Assembly (NCBI GenBank): GCA_002477275.1
Contig: DLOU01000061.1
Span: forward strand, 1-24,590
DNA from: Caryophanales bacterium UBA7476
Lineage (GTDB): Bacteria > Bacillota_I > Bacilli_A > RF39 > UBA660
Length of the DNA: 24,590 bases
Direction of reading: 5' to 3'
In this document: positions 14,954 to 22,239 of the stretch, piece after piece
Layout of the letters: every line of letters starts with the position of its first letter
Position numbering within the stretch: the first letter of the stretch is position 1
Notes under the pieces: generated by a model
The model's input: the letters and a program-made list of their open reading frames with translations, nothing else
Told to the model about the DNA's origin: nothing
The model's database searches: none
Translations under genes and position numbers: made by a program

Positions 14954-16373
14954 TAATATTATTACAAGATTAAGATATAAAAAAGATGTGAATTTTCAAA
15001 GATTAGTTGGTGGCTGGTGTAAGTATGTATCTAAAGACGGATCTGACGGAAAAAGTCTCAAAGATATGTCGTCTTATGATGAATTAATAAATAAGGAATT
15101 TGACTTGTTTGATGATACCGAAGATATAGACACACATTTTATTTGGGATAAAAACGGCGATATTGATAAAAAAGATATTCTTAAAGATTTACCTAATGAC
15201 AAATTTGGTAGAATATGGACTTTAGTTATATCATTCCCACCAGATTTTGCTTTAGAATCCGGTCTTAAAACTAAACAAGATTATTATTTGATGACTAAAG
15301 CTATTATGCCTAAATTTATATTAGATAATGATATGGATTTAACTAATACTTGTTGGTATTCATCACTTCATAGAGACACTGATAATCCACATCTTCATAT
15401 TTGTATATTTGAAAAAGAACAAAGACATAAGAAAGATACTTTAGAAAAAACATCTATGAAATATTTAAAAAGTAATATAGCCTCTTATTTAATAGATAAT
15501 ACATCTTTTTATAAAGAACAGGATTATTTATTTTTAGGGTTAGATTATAAAATTAGAAAAAATAATTTTACTAAAATCGATAAAGATTTATTTTTTAGTG
15601 ATAAATTTAGAAAAAGTATTAATAAAGATTTATTAAAACTTTATAATGAATTACCGAAAAAAGGCAGACTACAATATAATTCAAGAAATTTGGATTATTG
15701 TAGATCTGATATAGATAAGATTATAGAAAAGATTTTATATCACGATACTATAAAATATGAATTTGAAAAGTATTATCATCACTTGGAAGAAATAGAACGA
15801 GAACAAAAAAAGATGTATGGTAATTCTAAAGATAACAAATATATAGAAAACAAAATGAAACGTTTATATTCAAAAATTGGTAATGATATTTTATATAATT
15901 TTAAAGTTTATAATTCTAAAGATTTTTTAGAACGTCAGAAAGAATTTTTAAAAGTTAATATAATGAATATTAATTTTAAAAGTGCACCAGTAAAAAAGAA
16001 ATCAACAGTTTTTAAATATGCTTCAGAGTTATATAAATTAGGAAAATTAGCTGACTTGTCTGATAGTGATATCAAGAAACTACTTAATAAATGGCTTAAA
16101 AATTCTAATCTAAATTACGACGCTGAACTATTATTTATGAGTGTTAATCGTGGTCGCGAAGATATGAATGCTACTGATTTTTACAAAGCTCTATCTCATT
16201 TTGGATATTCTAAAAAAAGATATGATAATTATAAAAACAAATCATTTTATAAAAATCTTAAATTTAAACAATTTATAAAAAAAGCTAATGACTTTTTAGA
16301 AAGTGAAAATAAAAAGGAAGAAGCTTATTTATTAGAGATTATAGAAAAGGAACTACAAGGAAAAGAAATTTAA
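14946..16373 (+). CDS. mobL: Relaxase, MobL-type
   Basis: 475 residues. The first 170 or so follow the MobL family pattern: 'IITRLRYKKD', 'GGWCKYVSKDG', 'FDLFDD', 'NGDIDKKDILKDL', 'FGRIWTLVISFPPDFAL', and the metal-binding HUH-type motif 'SLHRDTDNPHLHICIFE' with His-x-His. 'Y' residues in 'CKYVS' and 'QDYYLM' are candidates for the catalytic tyrosine; I cannot choose between them. The rest is lysine-rich and helical. It would nick oriT and pilot the strand. The gene overlaps the accessory gene by 8 bp and is followed at once by the SD of virD4. Relaxase function is firm; the subfamily is likely. Confidence 0.88.
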   Translation: MSSNIITRLRYKKDVNFQRLVGGWCKYVSKDGSDGKSLKDMSSYDELINKEFDLFDDTEDIDTHFIWDKNGDIDKKDILKDLPNDKFGRIWTLVISFPPDFALESGLKTKQDYYLMTKAIMPKFILDNDMDLTNTCWYSSLHRDTDNPHLHICIFEKEQRHKKDTLEKTSMKYLKSNIASYLIDNTSFYKEQDYLFLGLDYKIRKNNFTKIDKDLFFSDKFRKSINKDLLKLYNELPKKGRLQYNSRNLDYCRSDIDKIIEKILYHDTIKYEFEKYYHHLEEIEREQKKMYGNSKDNKYIENKMKRLYSKIGNDILYNFKVYNSKDFLERQKEFLKVNIMNINFKSAPVKKKSTVFKYASELYKLGKLADLSDSDIKKLLNKWLKNSNLNYDAELLFMSVNRGREDMNATDFYKALSHFGYSKKRYDNYKNKSFYKNLKFKQFIKKANDFLESENKKEEAYLLEIIEKELQGKEI

Positions 16374-16378
16374 GGGGG
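16372..16378 (+). promoter_or_regulatory. Ribosome binding site that places the virD4 start at a non-canonical codon
   Basis: AAGGGGG directly after the relaxase stop. The only in-frame codons within SD range are ATT 16381, GTT 16384 and ATA 16387. ATA lies 8 nt from the G-run, as in the ATA case at 21160 and close to the 7 nt seen with TTG at 7920 and 10830. Confidence 0.7.
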
Positions 16379-16386
16379 TTATTGTT

Positions 16387-18225
16387 ATAAAGAAATATAT
16401 TAACTATATTATAGTAGTTATTATTACTCTATTAGCAATCATATTTTTTCTTCCTAACTTCATTAATGCAATTCAAAATAATTTTAAATTTGATTTTACC
16501 TTTAATATAGTTAAATTAATTAAGATTATTATAAATGATAGAAATATGATTATGGGAATTCTGCTTATGGAATTCTTTTTTATTTTACTTTTATTATATT
16601 ATAAATATAATTTTAAGATTAGAAATTCTAACTCTGTTAATGGTATTCCTAAACGAGTTGAAAGTAATGAGTTTGGTAGTAGCAAGTTTGCTTCTATGAA
16701 AGAAATTAAAGACCATTTTACTACTTGGAAATTTGGAAAAGATAATAAATCAGGTGGAATGGTTGTTGCAATAGAAAATAATAAATACTATGTAGATACT
16801 AGTTCAAATCATTCATTAATAATTGGAAACACGGGATCTGGTAAAACTGCAAGTGTAATATTTCCTTTAATATTTAATCTTGCTGACGCTGGGGAATCAA
16901 TGATTATTAATGATGTTAAAGGCGAATTATATAAGACTACTTATGATTATTTAAAAAGAAAAAAATATGATATTAAAGTTATTAATTTAAGGGATACTTC
17001 AAATAGTGATTTTTGGAATCCTCTTACTTTAGCTTATGAATATCATAAAGAAAACAATTTTGAAAAAGAGAGTGAAACTATTAATGACTTATCAAATGCT
17101 ATATGTGAAGAAGTTAATAGTCGTGATAAGTATTGGCAAGAATCATCTTCTTCGGTGTTAAGTGCTTTATGTCTTGCTTTAATTGAAGATTGTAAAAATG
17201 AAAATCAAGTACATTTTCATTCTATATATAATTTACTTGTAGAACACGGCGGTAAAAAGTATGGCGATCAGAATTCACTAGATAAATATTTTGATGATCG
17301 TCCCTTTGGTAGTACTGCTAAAAATTTATATTCTGCTGGTAATTTTGCACGTGGCGAAACTAGAGCTACTATATTTTCAATTCTAGCTTCAAAATTAAGA
17401 GTTTTTGGGGATACTGGTGTTAGTTATATTACAAGTAGAACTTCATTCAATATAAAAGATATTGGCAAGAAAAAAACTGCTATTTTCTTAATTGTTCCAG
17501 ATGAAAAGATTTCTCGTCATTTTGTAGGAACATTGTTTTTTAATCAAATGTATCAAACATTAGTTGAAGAAGCACAGAAAACTAAGGCAGGTACTTTACC
17601 TATTAGAGTTAATTTTATATTAGAAGAATTATGTAATACAATTCATATTCCAGAATTTTCTAAAAAACTAACAGTAGCAAGATCAAGACAGATACGTATA
17701 TATAGTGTAATTCAAGACTTCGGACAACTTCAAGAAAGTTATAAAGAACAAGCGGCTACTATCAAAGCAAATATGAATCTTGTTTATTTACTGACAAATG
17801 AGTATCAGACTGCTCGTGAAATTTCAAATCGTATCGGAAAATATACGATACTAACTACTAGAACTTCATCATCTAATAGATATGGTAAAGCTGATTTTCA
17901 TTTATCTTCTGATAGTTCCTTAACTGGTAGAGATTTACTTACGCCAGATGAACTTATGAATTTTAAGTTTGGCGAAGCTCTATTTTTAATGGCACGTATG
18001 AATCCAGTTAAGAGTAATTTAAAACAAATAAAAGATTATCCTATTAAGTATAAAGTTATTGATAATATTAAGGTTAAACATAAAGATTTTTATAAGCTTG
18101 AAATATTTGATTTAGATACTTTTAGAATAGAAAAAGAATTATTTAAAGAAGAACAACCTATACCTAAATCTATACCTACTAAAAAAGCAAATCCGACTAG
18201 AAAGAAAAAGAATAATGATAGTTAA
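16387..18225 (+). CDS. virD4: VirD4/TraG-type coupling protein, probable AUA start
   Basis: Coupling ATPase linking relaxase-DNA to the channel. From ATA 16387 the protein has 612 residues. A positively charged N-terminus ('KKY') is followed by a first membrane helix ('INYIIVVIITLLAIIFFL'), a short outer loop, then a second helix ('ILLMEFFFILLLLYY'), the two-helix anchor normal for VirD4. The first ATG (16540/16546) would remove helix one and has no ribosome site. Walker A is 'GNTGSGKT' (147-154). The Walker B region reads 'FILEELCNT' (Glu413-Glu414, where Asp-Glu is usual). Other TraG-like segments are 'MIINDVKGELY', 'WQESSSSVLSALCLAL' and 'YSVIQDFGQL'. The last 11 bp overlap the methyltransferase start. 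Family certain; start codon is inference. Confidence 0.93.
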   Translation: MKKYINYIIVVIITLLAIIFFLPNFINAIQNNFKFDFTFNIVKLIKIIINDRNMIMGILLMEFFFILLLLYYKYNFKIRNSNSVNGIPKRVESNEFGSSKFASMKEIKDHFTTWKFGKDNKSGGMVVAIENNKYYVDTSSNHSLIIGNTGSGKTASVIFPLIFNLADAGESMIINDVKGELYKTTYDYLKRKKYDIKVINLRDTSNSDFWNPLTLAYEYHKENNFEKESETINDLSNAICEEVNSRDKYWQESSSSVLSALCLALIEDCKNENQVHFHSIYNLLVEHGGKKYGDQNSLDKYFDDRPFGSTAKNLYSAGNFARGETRATIFSILASKLRVFGDTGVSYITSRTSFNIKDIGKKKTAIFLIVPDEKISRHFVGTLFFNQMYQTLVEEAQKTKAGTLPIRVNFILEELCNTIHIPEFSKKLTVARSRQIRIYSVIQDFGQLQESYKEQAATIKANMNLVYLLTNEYQTAREISNRIGKYTILTTRTSSSNRYGKADFHLSSDSSLTGRDLLTPDELMNFKFGEALFLMARMNPVKSNLKQIKDYPIKYKVIDNIKVKHKDFYKLEIFDLDTFRIEKELFKEEQPIPKSIPTKKANPTRKKKNNDS

Positions 18226-19351
18226 TAATCCTACTGTCAATCTTTTTAATTTTAATTATCCTATTATAAAGTTAGATAAAGAAAATGTTAAGGTCGGTAC
18301 TTTCTTTAGTGGTATAGGTAGTCCAGAAATGGCATTTAAAAGATTAAAGGATAATGGTGTTATAAATAATTATGAATCTGTGTTTTTTTGTGAAGTAGAT
18401 AAATACGCTATTAAAAGTTATTGTGCTATTCACAATCAAGATCCTAATAAAAATCTTGGGGATATAACTAAAATTAATGGTGCTGATTTACCTTATTGCG
18501 ATATTTGGATCGGTGGATTTCCTTGTCAAGATATTTCTATGGCTGGTGTTCGTCGCGGATTTGATTTTAATAGTAATACTAGATCATCTTTAGGTTGGAA
18601 GATGATACAATTTTTAAAAGAAGTAAAAGATCCTCCTAAAGTTGTTATATTTGAAAATGTGGCTGCTATTACTAATGTTAAAATGAGAAAAACACTTAAT
18701 TTATTTAAAGAAGATTTAGAAAGTTTAGGATATTCTTTATACGATCACGTATTAACAGCTTTAGATTATGGTACTCCACAAAATAGAGAAAGATATTTTT
18801 TAGTAGCTATCAAAGGGAATTATTTATATTATTTTCCAGATAAAATTAAACTAAAATTACGACTTAAAGATTTATTAGAAAAAGAAATTGATCCTAATTT
18901 AGTTTTATCAGAGAAAGTCCCTTTTGATTTGCATAGCTTTGCAGAAAATAAAAATTATACTAAAAATAGTAAATTAGTGTGTAAGAATTTAAAAGATAGA
19001 AGAAGAAAATACATTATTAATCTATATAGATTTATAGACGGTAAAAATCATTGTGGACGTGATACTTCATCTAAATATAATCAAACTGCTAGACTTTGGT
19101 CTATGAATGGATATTGTCCCACATTAACCGCTAACTCTACTGAAGATACAAGTAAAATGATTATCTATAAGGATAATTGTTTTTTTGTGAAAAAAATCAG
19201 TCCTTTAGAGTCTTGGCGTTTTATGGGGTTTAGTGATGAAGATTTTTATAAAGCAAAAAGTGTTGGTATTTCTAATAGACAATTATTTAAACAAGCTGGT
19301 AATAGTATAGCTACTAATGTTATTTATTACATTTTGAAAAAATTATTTTAG
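18215..19351 (+). CDS. DNA (cytosine-5) methyltransferase, solitary
   Basis: 378 residues with the ordered C5-methyltransferase motifs: I 'VGTFFSGIGSPEMAF', IV 'GGFPCQDISMAG' (catalytic Cys), VI 'FENVAAI', VIII 'TPQNRERYFL', and IX/X 'NGYCPTLTA' and 'QAGNSIATNVIYYI'. The target-recognition segment between VIII and IX is short (about 100 residues), like many phage-type enzymes. No restriction gene accompanies it, so it is an orphan, probably protecting the element from host restriction or marking its DNA. The start overlaps the virD4 end by 11 bp. The recognition sequence cannot be read from the protein. Confidence 0.93.
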   Translation: MIVNNPTVNLFNFNYPIIKLDKENVKVGTFFSGIGSPEMAFKRLKDNGVINNYESVFFCEVDKYAIKSYCAIHNQDPNKNLGDITKINGADLPYCDIWIGGFPCQDISMAGVRRGFDFNSNTRSSLGWKMIQFLKEVKDPPKVVIFENVAAITNVKMRKTLNLFKEDLESLGYSLYDHVLTALDYGTPQNRERYFLVAIKGNYLYYFPDKIKLKLRLKDLLEKEIDPNLVLSEKVPFDLHSFAENKNYTKNSKLVCKNLKDRRRKYIINLYRFIDGKNHCGRDTSSKYNQTARLWSMNGYCPTLTANSTEDTSKMIIYKDNCFFVKKISPLESWRFMGFSDEDFYKAKSVGISNRQLFKQAGNSIATNVIYYILKKLF

Positions 19352-19362
19352 GGGGTGCAAAA

Positions 19363-19557
19363 ATGAAATATGAAATATTTTTAAATAAAGTAAAAACTAA
19401 TCTAGAAAAAACAGATAACTATTTTTCTTGTGAAATTGATGAAATATTAGATGTAGTTAAAAATTCTTTATCTAGTGAAGATATTATAGATGTTAAAACT
19501 TTAGAAATATTATTATACAAAATAAAAACTTATATATTGACTTTGTTAAAAAAATAA
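19363..19557 (+). CDS. Hypothetical small protein
   Basis: 64 residues, acidic N-terminal two-thirds and a hydrophobic-basic end ('LLYKIKTYILTLLKK'), largely helical. A TTAGGGGGT ribosome site lies upstream, 11 bp after the methyltransferase stop, so it shares that transcript. No family recognised. It is the last gene before an operator-bearing intergenic region. Confidence 0.55.
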   Translation: MKYEIFLNKVKTNLEKTDNYFSCEIDEILDVVKNSLSSEDIIDVKTLEILLYKIKTYILTLLKK

Positions 19558-19572
19558 TAAGTAATAAACGAT

Positions 19573-19590
19573 TTAGTCTTGTATGATTAA
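19573..19590 (+). promoter_or_regulatory. Candidate repressor operator, copy 3
   Basis: TTAGTCTTGTATGATTAA, matching both sites at the XRE gene and the site at 20329. It ends about 29 bp upstream of the -10 box of the 19650 gene, so it covers the region just upstream of the promoter. Confidence 0.6.
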
Positions 19591-19616
19591 TTTGATGTGA
19601 AAAGTTTATTTTCTTG

Positions 19617-19625
19617 TGATATAAT
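19617..19625 (+). promoter_or_regulatory. Extended -10 promoter of the 19650 gene
   Basis: TGATATAAT: an extended -10 (TGn) directly before a perfect TATAAT (19620-19625). There is no good -35 box at 17 bp, which fits an extended -10 promoter. Confidence 0.6.
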
Positions 19626-19649
19626 ATTTTTGAAAGGCAGGAATTCTTA

Positions 19650-20276
19650 ATGAAGAAAAAAATATATAAACAATGGTGGTTTTATTTAATAATTGTCTTA
19701 ATTATAATATCAATTCCACAAATGTTTGTTAATGATTTATCGCAAAATAACACACCTGAAGAAAAGAAAGAAATCAATAATTCAGAAGAAACAAAAGATA
19801 AATATTACATCATTGATACTTTTATTAGTAAATACAATGAAAATTCATCAAGGAAAATATCTAATTCGATTGAAATTGATATTCAAGATAAAGAAAGTGG
19901 ATATTATCGTACAGAATATAGATTAAATGCTTTTAACGGTGCATTAGCTAAACAAAGTACAATCGGAAATTATACTATGGATATTGTTAATTATAGAGTT
20001 AGTAATGATTATCCAACTGAAAGTAGTGATCTCAGAATTTATATAACGGTTGATACATACGAAGATATGCAAATAATTTTAGAAAGTATATTGAAAGTTA
20101 TGGATTCAAATATTACATCAGAAGATATTAATGATATATATGATACATTAGAAGTTGTGTCATCAAAATCATTAGTATTGGGTCAAAGTGATGAAATAAC
20201 TGGTTATATTAATAAAAATAATTCTAATAAATATGAAATAATGATTGATACAAGTAAAATATATTTTTTAAATTAA
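19650..20276 (+). CDS. Membrane-anchored extracytoplasmic protein of unknown function
   Basis: 208 residues. A basic N-terminus and one membrane helix ('KQWWFYLIIVLIIISIPQMF', about 8-27) are followed by an acidic linker and a soluble domain of about 150 residues outside the cell. There is no lipobox. I recognise no family. GAAAGGCAGG precedes the ATG. The gene has its own extended -10 promoter with a copy of the repressor operator upstream, and its own terminator. As a monocistronic, repressor-linked surface protein in an ICE, it could act in entry exclusion or immunity; that is inference from context only. Confidence 0.7.
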   Translation: MKKKIYKQWWFYLIIVLIIISIPQMFVNDLSQNNTPEEKKEINNSEETKDKYYIIDTFISKYNENSSRKISNSIEIDIQDKESGYYRTEYRLNAFNGALAKQSTIGNYTMDIVNYRVSNDYPTESSDLRIYITVDTYEDMQIILESILKVMDSNITSEDINDIYDTLEVVSSKSLVLGQSDEITGYINKNNSNKYEIMIDTSKIYFLN

Positions 20277-20300
20277 GATTATCTTTATGGATAATCTTTT
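20275..20300 (+). terminator. Intrinsic terminator of the 19650 gene
   Basis: AAGATTATC (20275-20283) pairs perfectly with GATAATCTT (20290-20298) around a 6-nt loop, followed by a short T-run. It overlaps the stop codon. Confidence 0.75.
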
Positions 20301-20328
20301 ATAAAATACATATTGTAAAGTTTTTCGA

Positions 20329-20346
20329 TTAGTCTTGCATGATTAA
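20329..20346 (+). promoter_or_regulatory. Candidate repressor operator, copy 4
   Basis: TTAGTCTTGCATGATTAA. It contains the -35 box (TTGCAT, 20335-20340) of the promoter that drives the candidate small RNA, so a bound repressor would block that promoter directly. Confidence 0.65.
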
Positions 20347-20363
20347 TTATTAAGTGATACAAT
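20335..20363 (+). promoter_or_regulatory. Promoter of the candidate small RNA
   Basis: TTGCAT (20335-20340), 17-bp spacer, TACAAT (20358-20363) with an extended -10 TG at 20355-20356. Predicted transcription start near 20370. Confidence 0.65.
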
Positions 20364-20369
20364 TATATT

Positions 20370-20480
20370 GTCAGTGATGAACTGGCTGTTAAACCATTTT
20401 ACTTTACCGATTATTGCACTGCCTTATTGCAATACAGTAAAGATTGTAAATAGTCGCTGGTATAGGACTATTTTTATTTT
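20370..20480 (+). ncRNA. Candidate structured small RNA under operator control
   Basis: The predicted transcript of about 105-110 nt folds into three elements. The 5' hairpin pairs 20370-20375 with 20381-20386. The central two-part stem pairs CTTTAC (20402-20407) with GTAAAG (20437-20442) and, beyond an internal loop, TATTGCA (20412-20418) with TGCAATA (20428-20434) around a 9-nt loop. The 3' terminator pairs AAATAGTC (20448-20455) with GACTATTT (20466-20473), followed by T's. It uses GC-containing words unlike the surrounding coding DNA. I recognise no Rfam class. The other content of the 345-bp gap is an AT-rich stretch and the promoter at 20547. Confidence 0.55.
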
Positions 20481-20546
20481 TATGAATTATATATCTTTTT
20501 TTATAATTAGTGTGTATAATAATAAATAGAAAATTACGATTATTCG

Positions 20547-20575
20547 TTGACTTTAAGCTAGTTATAAAGTAAGAT
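20547..20575 (+). promoter_or_regulatory. Promoter of the 20622 gene
   Basis: TTGACT (20547-20552), 17-bp spacer, TAAGAT (20570-20575). Predicted leader of about 40 nt before the AAGGAG site. Confidence 0.6.
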
Positions 20576-20621
20576 AATTATACTTAAAAACGACAATTTA
20601 TGTTTTCAAGGAGCTGTAATT

Positions 20622-21125
20622 ATGGAAAACAACATTTATGCTGATATAAAAAGTAAGTTATTAGAATTAAACCGGATTAATGATGTAGTCAATTTGTTAG
20701 AATGGAACAAAGATGACGGGCCAAAATTTGATTCTGTTGATGAAATGAAAGAATTTGAACGCAAAGTAATAAATGGCGAACTAGATTACATATTTAATGA
20801 AGAAAAAACTGCTATGAGTGGCGAGATGATTAAAACTGAAGAAATAACTAAAGATGATTATTTTTTCTATATTTATACTTTTAAAAACGATAATAAATTC
20901 ATTACTTATATGTCTATTAAGAATTTAATAAATAATGATGTATTACAAAATTTATATGGTAATAAAACTACTGATAAAGAACAAGCATTGTCTTATAATG
21001 AAAAACTGAAAAATGATATTATTAACAATACTTTAGATTATATATTTGAAAATATTATTGTTGATATAAATAATAATATTAGTAAGCTAAAAAAGAAATA
21101 TGAAGAATTGACTAGCATAAGTTAG
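20622..21125 (+). CDS. Hypothetical acidic protein
   Basis: 167 residues, soluble, acidic and mostly helical, with a coiled-coil-like end ('DINNNISKLKKKYEELTS'). No family recognised. It has its own promoter and a canonical AAGGAG ribosome site, unlike the AAGGGGGT used by most genes here, and a terminator overlapping its stop. It is cargo between the small RNA and the ArdC-like gene. Stand-alone expression suggests a role independent of transfer. Confidence 0.65.
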   Translation: MENNIYADIKSKLLELNRINDVVNLLEWNKDDGPKFDSVDEMKEFERKVINGELDYIFNEEKTAMSGEMIKTEEITKDDYFFYIYTFKNDNKFITYMSIKNLINNDVLQNLYGNKTTDKEQALSYNEKLKNDIINNTLDYIFENIIVDINNNISKLKKKYEELTSIS

Positions 21126-21143
21126 TCTTTTTTTATGCTTTTT
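21110..21143 (+). terminator. Overlapping alternative terminator hairpins
   Basis: GACTA (21110-21114) pairs with TAGTC (21123-21127), followed by T's. Alternatively AGCATAA (21114-21120) pairs with TTATGCT (21133-21139), followed by T21139-21143. The two folds share bases and are mutually exclusive. Confidence 0.55.
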
Positions 21144-21144
21144 A

Positions 21145-21151
21145 AAGGGGG
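21145..21151 (+). promoter_or_regulatory. Ribosome binding site that places the ArdC-like start at a non-canonical codon
   Basis: AAGGGGG lies 8 nt before ATA 21160. Upstream in frame is ATT 21157, then a TAA stop (21154). The first canonical start downstream is TTG 21259, 107 nt away. Confidence 0.7.
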
Positions 21152-21159
21152 TGTAAATT

Positions 21160-22134
21160 ATAGATATAATAAATAAATTAAAAGAAATTAGTAATTATAC
21201 TGCTAATAATGAATTTGATAAAATTAAAACTACTACGTTAAATATAGAGAAAGAAATTTTGGATAATTACAAAAGTAATATGGATTTTAAAAGATTAATT
21301 GATAATATTACTTTTTATAGTAATTATTCTTTTTTTAATACATTATTAGTTGATTATCAATATCCAAACTTTTTAGACCTAGCTACTAAACAAAAATATA
21401 TAAAAAATGGATTTACTATTTCAAATGACGCTAAAGGTATTAATATACTTTCGCCTAACAATGATGTTTATGTAAGTATTAAAAATGGAAATGATGAACG
21501 TGTAGAATTGCTGGATAATCTAACTAATGATGAACTACAAAAATATAATGATCCTAATGATAAAAGTATTACTCTACATCATAAAGAATTTAAAGGATTA
21601 AATATTATTGAATTATTTGATTGTAAAGATACATCTATGACTTTAAAAGATTATAAACATTTTGAATATCCTGCGCTTTTTCAAAATAATTATAATAATA
21701 TTTATAATTCGTTTGTTAAAGCTATGTATGCAGACGGTTATAAGATTAAATATTGTGATAATTTAGATACTAAATTTTCTTATGATAAAGATGATAAAAC
21801 TATTTATATAAAAAATGGATTAAATTATCAAATAAAAATATTTTCACTATTAGATGTTTATGTTAATGAACTATCTAATAATAACTTTGAAAAAGACTTA
21901 TTAAAGCACGTTATAAGTAAAGGAATCGGAATTGATGATGAGTTTGATGATAAATATAGTCTAATAGATTGGTATAAGAGAACTGATATTAAAAGTGTTG
22001 ATAAAACATTAAAATTGATATCTTCAAAAGGCCGTAGATTTGTTGATAATTTCAACAAATTTTTTGATATGGAAGAAAAATATTATCCTTATGAAAATGT
22101 ATCTTTATATGATGATTATACTTTAACAATTTGA
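21160..22134 (+). CDS. ArdC/LtrC-like protein with degenerate protease part, probable AUA start
   Basis: 324 residues from ATA 21160. The region around residues 40-105 ('RLIDNITFYSNYSFFNTLLV', 'YPNFLDLATKQKYIKNGFTI', 'GINILSP') follows the N-terminal ssDNA-binding domain of ArdC/LtrC antirestriction proteins, where 'YSxxNxLLIxxQ-P' and 'GxxIxxPxxxGIxIxxP' patterns occur. 'GLNIIELFDCKDTSM' matches the next 'xxVFDxxQT' element. The zinc-protease HExxH expected afterwards is absent ('IFSLLDVYVNEL' occupies that place). The first canonical start (TTG 21259) would cut into the first helices, and the strong SD is at 21145. It may protect entering DNA; loss of the protease motif suggests a binding-only role. 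Subfamily from memory of the motif. Confidence 0.65.
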   Translation: MDIINKLKEISNYTANNEFDKIKTTTLNIEKEILDNYKSNMDFKRLIDNITFYSNYSFFNTLLVDYQYPNFLDLATKQKYIKNGFTISNDAKGINILSPNNDVYVSIKNGNDERVELLDNLTNDELQKYNDPNDKSITLHHKEFKGLNIIELFDCKDTSMTLKDYKHFEYPALFQNNYNNIYNSFVKAMYADGYKIKYCDNLDTKFSYDKDDKTIYIKNGLNYQIKIFSLLDVYVNELSNNNFEKDLLKHVISKGIGIDDEFDDKYSLIDWYKRTDIKSVDKTLKLISSKGRRFVDNFNKFFDMEEKYYPYENVSLYDDYTLTI

Positions 22135-22149
22135 ATAAAAATAAATGTT

Positions 22150-22222
22150 AAAAGAACTATGGTATTGTATCAAATCATATTTTTTCTCATAAATTAGATT
22201 AGGACTATCATAGTTCTTTTTT
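22150..22222 (+). terminator. Long-loop terminator-like inverted repeat
   Basis: AAAAGAACTATG (22150-22161) pairs perfectly with CATAGTTCTTTT (22209-22220), 12 bp, around a 47-nt AT-rich loop, with T22217-22222 at the end. The loop is longer than usual, so a second role, such as a regulatory RNA or protein site before the integration module, is possible. Confidence 0.55.
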
Positions 22223-22239
22223 ACTTTAAGGGGGTAAAA

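Noticed and set aside
20377..20529. A 50-codon ORF (ATG 20377 to TAG 20527-20529) across the candidate small RNA
   Set aside because: No ribosome site, codons (CTG, CCG, CGC, TGC) unlike neighbouring genes, and it runs through the terminator hairpin; the sequence is better explained as structured RNA.
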